From positions 9,205,928-9,269,927 of the forward strand of contig NC_033638.1 of NCBI RefSeq assembly GCF_001540865.1: 64,000 nt of DNA, read 5' to 3'. Shown here piece after piece: positions 23,057-35,818 of the stretch. The position numbers and the translations under genes are program-made. Numbering within the stretch: position 1 is the stretch's first letter; each line of letters begins with the position of its first letter. The notes beneath the pieces were generated by a model, which made no database searches, was not told the DNA's origin, and worked only from the letters and a program-made list of their open reading frames with translations. The stretch is from Ananas comosus. Its lineage: Eukaryota > Streptophyta > Magnoliopsida > Poales > Bromeliaceae.

Positions 23057-23675
23057 AGTGCGTTTAGTTGGGCTATCCTCCCTTATACCCAAACATAAAA
23101 AATAAAAAATAAAAAATCGGATGGGGTTTTTATCCTACTCCTTGGGTAGGAATAGAGGTGAGAACAGTTTGTTCCATCTCTATTTAATTTTAAAATTTTT
23201 AATTTAAAATTTAAAATTTAACTAAAATTTAAATTTAAATTTAAAATTATAGATTGAAATCGTAAAATTAAAATTTTATAATTTTAAATTCTAAATTTTC
23301 AATTTTAAATTTATATTTTAAATTTTTTAAAATTAAAATTTGATATTTTAGATTTTTAAATTTAGATTTAATTTAAAATTTAAAATTTAAAATTTAGAAC
23401 TTTCAATTGTTGAATTTGATATTTAAAATTTAAACTTTATATTTTAAATTTAAATTTAAATATAATATAAGGGGCAATATTATTATTTTTTATTTATAAC
23501 TACTCACTATTTTTCTTACTCTATTTTATCTATTCAAATGTTATTTTTCTTATTCTCAGAAATAACTTAATTTTTATCTAAATCCAAAATTGGTCTATTG
23601 TAAGCTTATATCTGAACTTATACCTATTCCTAAAATAGGCATTTTTTGCTTATATCCGAACCAAACGAAACGAGG
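23056..23675. mobile_element. AT-rich MITE of the CGTTTGG-ended type
   Basis: It begins AGAGTGCGTTTAGTTGGG and ends CGAACCAAACGAAACG, with a core of AAATTTAAATTT permutations. It directly abuts the previous element. Confidence 0.5.
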
Positions 23676-24709
23676 ATAGACTATAATATATAACACTGTA
23701 TTTTTTTTATTTAATTTTTTTAGTTTTTATTTTTTGCTAGAACGTTGTGTATAGCTCAAGGCAAGCTTGTTTGTAAATGAGCCAAGCTGGAACCAGCACA
23801 TTTAATTTTGAGTCGAATATAAGTTACAACTAATTAATTAAAGAGGTTTTATAGAAATTTTATGCAAAATTATATTGGGATGGAAACCTTTACCAACGTA
23901 TAAGCATAAATGTTAATTAATATATACTTTTGAGTCCCTTTTTTAACTTGATCTATTTTTTGGATGAGATGATATTATACTCAATTCTAAACTCCTGACA
24001 TTTAACGGATTAATATTTTTGTAATTATATGTGAGATCCGAGAATTTAGAATTATCCTATATATGAGATATAATAGGACTAAACCTTTTAACCCGATTAT
24101 AGCATTGCGCGTTAGCTAGACCCAAAAAGTTAAGAGAGTTATGCATGTTATGATTAAAATAGTTTTAGAACTTGTAAGCTCCTCGAAAGTAAGGCGTCAT
24201 AATTGGTATTAAAGCCAACACCAGTAGATGAGCCAGGGTTATGCGGCGAGCAGAGCTGGCCAATAACTATTGTACATGGAGCGCGGCTCCAGATAAGGTT
24301 GGTTAAGACTAGTGAGATGAGTCTCTATTGTCTGGTAGTTGTGAGTTTTTAAACCCAATTATAACATTTTGGGCGGTGGTTAGGTTCAAGAGGTTAAAAA
24401 AATTAAGCGTGTTAGGGCTTGAGTAATGCTAAGATGGATGACCCGCCCCTCTGGAAAGTGGTGCATTACATTTGTTATCTGAAAACTTGCCAGAAGTGTA
24501 TAATGGGTTAAATCCTTATATCCTACCTCATTTATTAACTTTATGCGTGTTTCATATTTATCATGCACGTGAATAAAAATATTAATAAATATTTCTGGAC
24601 TCATTTGTCGATCTTTTTGGGCAACACAGAAAATTATATTTGAATACAAAATTCAAATATAATATGAAATAAAAGTTTTTAAAAAAATCTAAACTCATTT
24701 TCTCATTTC
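23676..24709. other. Intergenic DNA, possible old LTR fragment
   Basis: Two related segments at about 24087-24160 and 24346-24420 (TTTTAACCCGATTATAGCAT and TTTAAACCCAATTATAACAT) suggest a decayed repeat. No gene is recognised. Confidence 0.4.
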
Positions 24710-25080
24710 TAAAAAAAAAACACTTTGTATGTAATTCATGTGGTTTGGTATTTATTTTTTTTATTTTAACATCTTATGATTTAAAATGTATCAATTTAGT
24801 ACCTCGTGGTTTTATTTTTATTTTTTTATTATCCGTTCTACTAATTGTTTTTGTTAAATCAATGACAAGGTTAAAATTAAAAGGTACTAAAGTGAATATT
24901 TAATAAATTTGGGTAGGGTATCTCAAGTTTTTGTATATAATTTAACGAAATGTTAAGAGAGAATCTGACGAAAAGAGAAAAATAAAATCATAGAATACTA
25001 AATTAATACACTTTAAATCACAGGATATTAAAATAAAAAAAAAGCGAAAACACAGAAATGATAGTTGAAGTTTATCCTAA
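24710..25080. mobile_element. MITE, TGTGGTTT family, diverged copy
   Basis: The copy shares the internal words AAATGTATCAATTTAGTACC, TAAATCAATGACAAGG and AATTTAACGAAATG with the 21631 copy. It ends with GTTGAAGTTTATCCT. Confidence 0.65.
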
Positions 25081-26092
25081 AAAAAAAAAACAAAAATTGT
25101 TTTTAATAAAAGGCAAATATAGATGCTTTTTTAGTTGGGAGCAAACTACTTTATTGCTCACCTAATTTAGTTTTATTAAAATGAGCCAATTGAGAACACA
25201 CTACTGTAGAAAAATGATATGCATTGCATCTCTATCAACATTACATCATCATCATTAATTAGTGTGATGGTGCATTGTTCCTCTTCTTTTTCTTTTTCTT
25301 TTTCTTTTGCATTGAAGCTATGTGTTGTGAACTGTTCCTTTTTCATGGGAGTACAAATGCGTCACGCATGCATATAATTTAATGGTATTATTTTTTTTTT
25401 CTTTTTTCTCGGAGCTTAATTTAATCATATTGGTTTTGATGCCTCACTTCATTTAGTTTGTGAAAAGTGTACCTATTTGATTATTTATGGGCTTTTTGAT
25501 TGATGATAATGAAAGGATCCAATTATTGTGCATAATAAAGAAAAAAAATTGGTCATATGATTTTGAGATTTAAACTACCTCTTGAAAATTAAATCACTAA
25601 TGATTGAAAGGTTGTTTGGCTAATAGCTTATAAAATAACTTTTTTTTTAAGCAACAGTTTGATGCATAATTAAGAAAAAAAAAAAAGCACACAATTTGTC
25701 TCGATCTTTCATTTACGATGACAAAAAGTTAACTAAAACCTATAATTAGATCGAGGGATTACCATTATTTTTTTTTAAACTGAAAGGAGACGCAAGAATT
25801 TTACCATAAAAAGTTATTAGTTCTATCCTAAATAATTTTGTTTAATTTGGTTTTTTTTCTTAAATATATATAAAAAGAAGCAAATTATTGCACTAGATTA
25901 AGGATCAAATTATTGCATTCAAACTTTCAAAAAGTGAATGAATCTGTTTCGAGCAAATTAATAAAGAGGCCTATAATGATCAGTTGTAATCAAAATTATT
26001 GCTTTGAATCTTGGTATAGAACGTAAAATAACCTGAGAAAACGAAGTTTGAATATACATTTCTTTCCACATAGTAATTGCTGACGAGTGTTG

Positions 26093-26235
26093 TTAGATGT
26101 ACATCCCAAAACTTACAACCCATCCATCCTGGGGTGGGAATTTGCTCACCAGTCACATGATGTGACTCGTGAATTACATCCCACCGTCGGATGGGTGGGG
26201 TCGTAAGTTGTATACTTGTTATGGGGTGTACCATA
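26093..26235. mobile_element. Small inverted-repeat element (about 140 bp)
   Basis: The left arm (GTACATCCCAAAACTTACAA and onwards) pairs with the right arm (GTAAGTTGTATACTTG to GGGGTGTAC), with mismatches. The centre holds the palindromic CACATGATGTG. Confidence 0.5.
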
Positions 26236-28670
26236 AGAATTTTTTTATTATTGATAGAGACAATTCATAAAAGCTTGTTGCAATGGTCCCTATTATTATT
26301 TTCTTTCATTTTGTATATTTCCTAATTTGTACGAATTTTGAAGCACGCTGCAACAACTACTATTACAAAAGTCCCATTTTTGCTGATGATTCAAATTAAA
26401 AGAAAAAAAAAAGGAGTTGCAACAGTACAGAGTTTTGGGTATCATATATATATATATATATATTCCGTAGTACGTTTGATTTATTGGATATGTTATTGTT
26501 AGGTGCCATAGCATAATTATTTAGACACCTTTTTTTCAATGAATAATAAAAAATTCTTTCCAAATCTGTTGAATTTTTTAGACTGCTTAGTACCACGGTA
26601 ATACATATCCAAAAACTTATTGCATTTTTATAAATATTCTTTGAAAATACTATCGATCATATTTTATTAAATCAGATTTTTTTTAATATAAAATACTAAT
26701 TATCAAGTACAGTATATTTAATAAGTGGGTTGGGCCAAACCAAAACATTTAAGGCCTGGATCCAAACTAGCTTGCACAGTTTATATCCTGACTCGGCCCA
26801 TGTACGTTCGTATACTCGTCAAAATTATGGTTTGTACCCAACCCAACCCAACCCAACCCAACGCAAATTCGATTGGGCCTCTTCGAACCAACTTAAATTG
26901 TGGGTTGGCTAACGCCTTGTTGGATCGGGTCGGATTCAAGCCCAGTTGGGTTTTATTAGTTGTTTTTCGGTTTATGGGTCTAAGAGGTTGACGACACCTT
27001 TCGGTTTTGGAATCTATAATGATTTCATTACTTTACTGATGGCACCTTTTAGAAATTTAAATTTTGAGGTGCATGATTATGATTTGAATATTTGAAATAG
27101 TGTAAGACATAAAATGAATAACTGAATCGTAAGAAAATGTGGAGTTACAGCTCAAAGCAACGCAAGAAAAAGATCCGATAATTATTCATCAGAACGCATA
27201 TATATATATCGTATGCTCATGAAGTGCCAAAGTTTATTTTGATGCATAACTGAATATACCAACTGTCTCTATTTCTTTTTTTTTTTTAAACTACTAAAAC
27301 GAGGTGCTTTTTCTTTCTTTAATTCATCTTCTATTTGTCAGGTACTAGCATTGTTACATGCCAAGCACATGGCCTTATTTTTATATGGGAACGAATTAAA
27401 GATCTCACTTGACCATGTTATCTTCGTTAAACACGCTCTATAATTTGCGATGAGTCTCATGCATGATGATTCATGAGAGTTAATTTTTTTTTTTTTTTTA
27501 AAAAAGCTACATCCTCAAAGAGAGACCATTAATTAGATCTCTCACATGATCGATCTTTGTAGACTCGATCTACTCTCACTTTGTAATGTTCATAAAAGGC
27601 ACTCTTTTTAATTTTCTATTATCAGAGAGTCGAAATCATAACTACTGAATAAAATAATGAGAAAAGTTTTTTTCGAATTCAGATTCAGATTCAGTTTTCC
27701 ATGCATAAACTTTTGAGTTCTTTAGAAAGAATATAGAGAAGATCCTTAATGGAATTCTATTAAATATAAAATTATATAAATACCGTTATCTAACCGCTTA
27801 AGCTTTTATGGTACAACGGTTATTTCACAAATTTCGTTGGGGGGATTTGTCTGCTTTGTAGTACTCCGTAACAATTCAATATTTACAATTAATCTCTTCA
27901 AAATTTACATCATTTGTAACTTTGTGCTTTTTTTTTTTTCATTGCAAAATGATGCCTTTTATTAATTAGTGAAGTGCTCTCACGCTGATGTATTATATAT
28001 GCACACATTAATTAGTAAGCGTAAGCTAGCATCTCTTTAAGAAAAAAAAGAAAGAAAGAAAGAAATTATTTATTTATTTTTCTTTTCTCTTCAATGGTCT
28101 CTCTCAAATGACATCAACGTTTTGAGTAATCGATTAATTTTACAATTCTTACATGCATCGCATGGTGCCGTAAATGTGACAAACAATGATCTCATTCGAT
28201 CTTAAATATCCAAGCTCGATTGGATTGGATATATATGTATGACATGGAGTTGGAACACTTCATGCCAACCCTACTTATTCCAACACTCGAATTGGGTTTT
28301 TAGAGCCTATTTGGTATTATGAGTCATTAGATAGAACGGAGTAGAGGTGAAAATATACATATATGTACTTTTCATTTTCCAATGAAGTTGCAGATAATAC
28401 ATATAATAACCAACTCTTTGTGTTACGCACAACGTAATATTTCATATATATAAACAAAATATTTTTTAATCGTACTTCTTTATCACACATGGCGTAATTT
28501 CTTCACAATTCTAAACGAAACCGAAATGTAATAATTCTTTTCTCATTGCATTATTTATGTAATTAAAGGACCAGTTCCATAATTTAAAGGCCACGTTATC
28601 TAAACCTCATAGAAATAGACAAGTTCGTCGCCTTTTACCCAATCTTTAATTGGCTGAATAAGCAAAACAA

Positions 28671-28815
28671 AATGTCCCAATCCATGGTGTAAAACAATTA
28701 AACCTTTTTTTGTCCATTTCCCTACTTAGCCACATATTGAGACGAAATGTCCTAATCCATGGTGTAAAACAATTAAACATTTTTTGTCCATTTCCCTACT
28801 TAGCACATATTGAAA
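28671..28815. repeat. Tandem duplication, unit about 72 bp
   Basis: The block beginning AAATGTCCCAATCCATGG and running to CCCTACTTAGCCACATATTG is repeated immediately with about four changes. Confidence 0.85.
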
Positions 28816-29496
28816 ACCACATTTTGGCATCTTGTTTCCAACCATAAGCCACAGTAATTAGCAATTACGCACCTATAGAGAAATTAAAATCTTTTCATCT
28901 GCTAATTTTTAATCGTTTTTTATCATATTAATCTTCTAAATAATATTTTTCATTTCAAAAGATTCTGAATTTGATTCTCACATCTGTCATTTGATGGACA
29001 ATGTAACTTGAATTCGCACGCAATACATTTGCTCGAAGGGAAGGACAAATATATATTTAGGTCACATTCACCAACAAAAACAACATAAGAATCCTGATGA
29101 TTACAATGCCATGAATAATAATATTTGATTAAGCTCGTTGAACCGTTGCGATCAGCATAACTATAGTTTGGTACTAGCTACCTTTTTATCGTCACTCATG
29201 CGCATATAAATTTTTTAAGCCCGGATTTGTTGGATTTTGTCCGACGATTATTCTGATGATAATAAATAGATTTTGAATTTGATTTGTTACTTAATAATTT
29301 TGTATTTTAATTAGATTCGAATGAACTCAACTCAAATTGGAATTGATCAAAGATAACAGTTGAATCAATCTGTTCAAAAAAATTGATCTGGATAAAATCA
29401 AATTGCGCCAAATTGAATGCAAGTACTATAAAAGTTGGCCAATCAATCCCACGAGTTAGATTTGAGCAAGTAAGTCAATTAGCCATAATTTTCAAA

Positions 29497-29690
29497 TATT
29501 GTATGAATTTTAAAAAAGTTCAATTAATGTATGATATAAATTCAAAAGAGTTTTGCAAATGTGGTGTGCATTCAAAAAGACATTGCAAATGTGGTATAAA
29601 TTCAAAAGGGCTTTACAAATACTGTATGTATTCAAAAAATTTCTAAAATATGGTATTAATTCAAAAGATACTTGCAACTTGCTACAAGTT
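29497..29690. repeat. Minisatellite, period about 30 bp
   Basis: Five to six degenerate units read roughly TTGCAAATGTGGTATAAATTC followed by AAAAG. The open frame across them is a by-product of the repeat and is not called as a gene. Confidence 0.7.
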
Positions 29691-30554
29691 CAAATGAAAA
29701 TTAATTAGCTTGAATATGGTGCTTCTTTTCTAATTTTGAAATAATGAAATATGCATTTAAAGATCGTGTCTCAGGCAAAGGTTGAGATATAGCTCTATGT
29801 ACATTGAAAAATACATCTCCCAATTAAAGCTCTTGTTTTTCTTCTTTTTTTTTCGTACGTAAAATTATGAGTTTTCTTAAAAGATTGCAATAAAAGTCTT
29901 GTAAAGTGATATCACAACAGATTCGATCTTATCATGTTTAAAACACTAGTGATTAAATCAGTGCCACGAGAAGAGGAGCGATAAGAGTGGAGTAGGTAAA
30001 AAAAAGCCGAATCAAGATAAATTATCCCTGCCATCTCATGTGTTTGCTTTCTTTTTTCTTTTCGTTTCATTTCTATTGTACAATTTTTCATCTTAAATTA
30101 ATCTACTTAAATTTTACTTGCGAACTAATTCACATTCCCTCTTAGTTGCCATTGATTATTCGGTATTTGATTGCATGTAAATCAGGCCAAAAATAACTTT
30201 TAAACTTCAAATTTCCAAGTATTTGGTTTCTTATAAAATCATTGGGTAAATTTCTTTTTTGGGTCAGACTATGAGACACGTAATATTGAAAGTTTAAAAA
30301 CTAAAATGTCACTTTCCTCAAAGTTAAGGACCACAAGTGTAATTTAATCAAAATAAATTCTATTGGAAAATAATTTTACATATTTTAAGAGAAGTGTCAC
30401 TTTTCATTCTTTGAATTTTTTTAGTGAGAAATATGGATTCAAAATTAAAAGCACCTCTCTTTTACTGTCCTCTAAGGGAGTATTTTGGTTCCACGTAAAA
30501 ACAGCTGAGAAAATTTTTTCGGGCCTGAAAATTTTTCTCGAATGTTTGATTTGG

Positions 30555-30754
30555 TGTAAAAAAAAAAAAAATCATTTTATGGATACGAAGAAAAACTCAG
30601 CTTTTTTATTTTCCGACTCATCTTCGCGCCGGAAAACAACAACTTGGAGAAGAAAATGCTGCTCGTGGCATTAAAAGCATCACGGTTCACGAGCTTATTT
30701 GAGAGCTGAGGACCGGGACAATGCACCCAACTCTCCTCTCTCTGGTGTGTATAT

Positions 30755-30788
<34 letters not shown>

Positions 30789-31347
30789 ATATTATTCTAG
30801 GAAAAACTTTAAAAAACTTCCTGTGGTTTTTGAGTTTCTCACTTTACCCCTCTGTGGTTTAAAATGTATCAAATTGTCCCCCGGTGGTTTCATTTTTATC
30901 TTTTCGGTAGCTTTTTCGTTAATATTTCATTAAATTATATAACAGAAAACTTGAGATACCCATCCTAGATTTATCAAATATTCATTTTAGTACCTTTAAA
31001 TTAACTTTATCACTGATTTTAAGAAAAAAATAATGAATTGAATAAGAAAAAGAGAAAAAAGAACACACATAGGGGCAAATTGATACATTTTAAAACCACA
31101 GGAAGGCAAAGTGAAAAACTATGAAACCATGGGGGTTTTTTGAAGTTTTCCCCCTTTTTCTAATTGATATACGTATAATATTTAATATATATCTCAAATT
31201 AATATAAATTATCATCATATATATTAAAAATTATATAAAATTTAAATTTAAAAAAATATATTCATTTATATATATATTAGAAAATATCTGTCAAATTCTA
31301 ACTCTAATTAGATAGTTGTTACCCAATAAATTATATAGTTTTTATTT

Positions 31348-31394
<47 letters not shown>

Positions 31395-31993
31395 ACATTG
31401 AATATTTTTTTATATTTTAAAATTTAAATATATATTTTAAATTAAAAGTATCCAAATTAAAAGTTAATATAAAAATAAAATATTAAGTAATAGAATGGAG
31501 ATAATATATAAATATTTAATCTTAAAAAATATTGAATGATAAAAATATTTAATAAAAAATAAAATATTACTAGTTGTAAAAAAAAGGGATCTAAAATTTC
31601 CGTTTTGTTACGTTATTTATTTTTGCGTACAGAAAAAAATTGAAATAGGTCCTCGACAGACCGAAATTTTGAATACGTGTTTTTATATATAATATAGATA
31701 GATAATTATATATTACGAAAAGAGAAGGTATAAAAAATTATTATATATATTTTATATTTTATGATATAATACATATAGTATTATATACATACTATGATGT
31801 ATATTATATTATATACTTACCAATATATTATATAATATAATTTTCATATATTTAATTTACAAATAATAATAATATAAAAATATATTATGATAATTATATA
31901 TATCAATAATCTATATAAGGGTTAATTTCAACAGGTCTTTACAATACATAAGTGAATAGGAAATATATTCCTATAAAGTTTAACTTTCTATTT
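30555..31993. repeat. Tandem duplication, unit 1 (clean copy)
   Basis: Reads in the same order as unit 2 (31994-33638) through the segments ATCATTTTATGGATACG, GAGAAGAAAATGCTGCTCGTG, the TGTGGTTT MITE, the TA tract and AAGGGTTAATTTC. It ends inside a MITE whose full form is present only in unit 2 and beyond. Microsatellites lie at 30751-30788 and 31354-31392. Confidence 0.85.
30799..31155. mobile_element. MITE, TGTGGTTT family
   Basis: Begins AGGAAAAACTTTAAAAAACT and ends TTTTTTGAAGTTTTCCCC. The inverted arms contain CTGTGGTTTAAAATGTATCA and the complementary TGATACATTTTAAAACCACA. Confidence 0.8.
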
Positions 31994-32216
31994 GTAAAAA
32001 AATCATTTTATCGGATACGAAAAAATCAACTCAGCTTTTTTAATTTTCCGACTCATCTTAACGGCGCAGGAAAAAAACAACATTGAGAAGAAAATGGCTG
32101 CTCGTGCGCATTAAAACAGCATCATCGGTTCACGAGCTTATTTGAAGAGCGTTGAGAGACCGGGACCAATGCACCTCAACTCTCTCTCTCTGTGTTGTAA
32201 TAATAATCGATATATA

Positions 32217-32252
<36 letters not shown>

Positions 32253-33638
32253 TTTTAGGAAAAACGTTAAAAAACTTCCGGCTGTGGTTTTGAGTATCTC
32301 TCACCTTTACCCCTCTGGTGGCTTTAAAATGATCAAATTGTCCGCCTCGGTCGGTTTCATTTTTATCTTTTCGGTAGCTTTTTGTTAATTAACTCATTAA
32401 ATTATATCCAAAAACTTGAGATACCCTACTATAGATTTATCAATATATCATTGTTAGTACCCATTATAAATTACTTTTATCACTGTTAAGAAAAAAAATA
32501 ATGAAATTGAAAAGAAAAAAGAAAAAGAAACCAACATAGGAGCAAATTGATACTCCCCTTAAACGCAGCAGAACGCGCAACAGTGATAAACTATCGAAAA
32601 CCCACCTGCGCGCGCTCTCTCTCTTGAACCGCTCTTCCCCCCCTTTTTCAACTTGCAGCATAACCTATTACTATTTATACTATACTATCAATTCCACTAT
32701 AAAATTTATACCATCAATCAACTATAATTCCAAAAAATTAAATACTACCACATTTAAACCTTTAACAAACTATACCCTCAACTCTCTACACTACACCATC
32801 ACGCAAATACTCTGCTCCAAACTCTCACACTGTAATCTCAGCACCTCTTGTCTCAAACCAATCAATCATATAGTTTCTCTAACTTTCCTTTATTAATAAC
32901 CTTACTCCTCATTACATAACCCACTACCCCTACTATATACTATATCACATAACACCCCCCCCTTCGAATATTTTTTTATATTTTAAAATTTAAAAATATA
33001 ACCTACTTATTAAATTAACAAGTATCCAACAATAAAAAAAGTTAAATACACAAAACTCACAAATTTAAGTCAGACCCCCACGCACATCACACTCATACCC
33101 CATACTAAATATCCTCTATCTTACAAAAATCATTGAATGATGAAAATATTAATAACAAAAAATAAAATATTAATTAGTCTGTAAAAAAAAGGGAGATATA
33201 AAACTTTCCCGTTTTAGTTACGTCTAATCTCTCACTTCTCATGCACAGTACACACACAACAAATCGAAATGAAGTCTCTGGACCGACCGACCCAATTTGA
33301 AATACGTGTTTTTTATATATAATATAGATAATAATATATATTACGAAAAGAGAGGGAGTATAAAAAATTATCTATATATTTTTATATTTTTATGACTATA
33401 AAACATATAGTATTATATACTTACTATGATGTTATATTATATTTATATCTTACATGCATATACTCTATATAATATAAATTTCATATATTTTAATTTACAA
33501 ATATATAATAATAAAATTATATTATTGATTAATATTATTATTACAATAATACATATAAGGGTTAATTTCACCAGGTCTTTCAAATATAGTAAGAATCGTA
33601 AGATATATTCCTATACAAGTTTCACTTCAATTTGTCTC
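31994..33638. repeat. Tandem duplication, unit 2 (noisy copy)
   Basis: Same content as unit 1 but about 200 bases longer, with scattered single-base insertions and substitutions. About 32650-33130 is almost free of G on the plus strand and rich in C. The error-like pattern suggests unpolished sequence rather than evolutionary divergence. Confidence 0.8.
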
Positions 33639-33803
33639 TACAAAAATTTTAATATTTTCAAATATATCCCTCTAATTTGTTACCGTTAAAAATCATTAGA
33701 AAACTGTTTATATTTTCAATTCTATTATTATAAAAAGTTGAACTTCAAGAATATATTTGTCATTCATTATATTTGTAGAGACATGTATGAAATTAACTCT
33801 ATA
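33553..33803. mobile_element. MITE (GGGTTAATTT-ended family)
   Basis: The left end AGGGTTAATTTCACCAGG pairs with the right end (complement of ATGTATGAAATTAACTC). A related element is at 41206-41720, and a truncated left end is at 31918-31993. Confidence 0.65.
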
Positions 33804-34017
33804 TAATATGTAGAATAGAAGATATCCTTTTCTTACGTTTTCTTTCAACCAAACAATTTTGATGAGGAATTTTTATTTTTTCCTACAAATCAAGTACTAA
33901 AATGTATGAAATTTATTTTTCTCCGAAAATTTTTTCACCGAAAATTATTTTTCACAGTTTTATGTGAAACCAAGCGGCCCCTAAATGAAAAGAGTATTAT
34001 CAGTGCAATCCGGTTAC

Positions 34018-34222
34018 TATACTATTTATAGTACCAAATTCTTGACACTCTCTACTTTTCTATCGTTAGATCTATCCTTTGATCATTTTCACCCATTAGA
34101 TTATACTATTCAACTAATAATCTACTAAATTTTAAGAGACCACTATCATTTTAACCGTACATTTTTTCATTCAATGGTCCAAAACTCAATAGCATAAAAC
34201 GTTTGGTACTATCGATAGTATA
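34018..34222. mobile_element. MITE (CGATAG-ended family)
   Basis: Starts ACTATTTATAGTACCAAA and ends TTTGGTACTATCGATAGT, an inverted pair about 200 bp apart. It has the same internal words as the 51274 copy in the opposite orientation. Confidence 0.7.
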
Positions 34223-35356
34223 ATAACATAATTCTTGTCAGTGACAAGTAAATGGTAAACATGATTTTGAATCACAATCACAATATATATAAAGTGGATT
34301 GTTCTTTATTTTTCTGGGATCTAGTTATAAATATCGAAGAAGCTGGGCCCGAAATCAAGCATCTGACCATAACGACCAGCAAGCCACGACACAACAACGC
34401 AGAACTTAATCAACTGCTAAAATTAAGTCCTGGGATTTAATTTGTTGATACACACAAATGTAACCCTAATTAAGCACATCTAAATAGATCATGGGCACAT
34501 CGCATGTTCGAAAGCCTTTCGGTGCCGGAAAAGTCGCATCGATTTGCTCGGCCGTTACCCGTTGACCCCAACTGCAAACGAAAGATCGAACCGGTCCATT
34601 TTTTTATTAAATAATTAATTATTTTAAAATTTTAATTAAAATTAATAGATTTATTTAGATCTGGCAATCGCTGTCCGTGGATTATTCACAAATTTACGAG
34701 TATGAATATTAATTTTTTATAATCCAAAAAATTATGGATAAATGGGTGAGTACCTGTTAAGTTATAAACATTTTGAACAAATCACGGTATCTTTGAGTAC
34801 CAGCACATGTTTTTTAATTAAAAAATATATAATTCTCGAGATATCGATTTTATTACCATGAAAATTTTCATTATTTTTGTATTATGAAAATATAGAATAT
34901 TAAAATATTTTTATACTATGTAATTTATATATTTTAAGATTTTAAATTATTTATTATATATTATGATTTTTAAATAATAAATTATGTTATATTTTTAAAA
35001 ACTATGTATATGTATTTTAAATTTAAAAAGTATAGGAACAAAAAAAAACTCGCGGGTAAACCACATACCGACTACCCCGCCCGTGAGCTGGTATGGATAA
35101 AAATATTAACTACACAAAAATTCACGAATAGATTTATTCGTAGCCATATGATCTGCGGGTACAATGGTCAGCTTATGTATTTATTCAATCCGTACATTTG
35201 ACATGTCTAAATTTATTAACTAGAGTGTTAGTCAGTTATTAATGAAACCCTCGTACAACTGGTAACAAAATTAATGTTTAATAATAAAAAATTCAATTGA
35301 ATCAAATATACATAAATAAAAAATAAAGAAGTTCACGAGGATTTTCTTTTTTTTTT
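34223..35356. other. Intergenic DNA, nothing recognised
   Basis: AT-rich. The short open frames at 34252-34440 and 35004-35201 have no recognisable domain. Confidence 0.6.
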
Positions 35357-35708
35357 GGAAAAACTTCAAATATCATCCCGTGGTTTTATATTTTCTCACT
35401 TTAGTACCCTATGTATTAAAATGTATCAATTTAGTGCCCTGTGGTTTTATTTTTACCTTTTTATTATCCATTTCACTAATTGTTTTGTTAAATCGATGAT
35501 AAAGTTAAAACTAAAGTATGCTAAAATAAATATTCGATAAATCTAGATGGAATATCTGAAATTTTTTATATATAATTTAATAAAATATTAACGAAAAAAT
35601 TTATGAATAGATAAAAATAAAATCACAGAAAACTAAATTAATATACTTTAAGCTATATGATACTAAAGTGAAAAAATACGAACCACTTGGGTGGTATTTT
35701 GAAATTTA
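35357..35708. mobile_element. MITE, TGTGGTTT family
   Basis: Contains GGAAAAACTTCAAATATCAT at the left, AAATGTATCAATTTAGTGCC inside, and the complementary arm up to GTATTTTGAAATTT. Confidence 0.7.
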
Positions 35709-35768
35709 TTTTTTTATTTTTTTTGGGGGCCGAGCCCATCTGCTCCTCAGCAGGTTTACAAGCGTGTT

Positions 35769-35818
35769 CCACGTGGCAAACCCAGAGCCTCTGATGCATG
35801 AGACCCCATACCACGTGG
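35769..35818. promoter_or_regulatory. Pair of palindromic G-boxes (CCACGTGG)
   Basis: CCACGTGG occurs at 35769-35776 and again at 35811-35818, 42 bases apart, about 570-620 bases upstream of the ATG at 36385. CACGTG is the core bound by plant bZIP and bHLH factors. Whether it acts on the downstream gene is inference. Confidence 0.45.

Larger units (their letters stand above)
25081..30470. other. Long intergenic stretch, no gene recognised
   Basis: AT-rich DNA with simple repeats and small tandem duplications (listed separately) and one short inverted-repeat element. A run of five ACCCA units is at 26838-26862. The open frames are short and lack family features. Confidence 0.6.
30472..33984. 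mobile_element. Inverted-repeat element with nested insertions and duplication
   Basis: The outer ends are related in inverse orientation: CTAAGGGAGTATTTTGGTTC at the left and the complement of GAAACCAAGCGGCCCCTAAA at the right. Similarity continues inwards (AAAACAGCTGAGAAAA against AAAACTGTGAAAAA). The interior holds TA microsatellites, two TGTGGTTT-family MITE copies and the tandem duplication described separately. Confidence 0.5.

Noticed and set aside
26838..26862. ACCCA repeats as interstitial telomere sequence
   Set aside because: The plant telomere unit is CCCTAAA. The five-base ACCCA unit is a simple repeat.
29497..29690. CRISPR-like array
   Set aside because: Units are contiguous and degenerate with no spacers, and the DNA is plant nuclear.
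32624..32896. A 90-residue frame in the noisy duplication
   Set aside because: It is open mainly because the stretch lacks G, which removes TAG and TGA stops. The sequence itself is doubtful.
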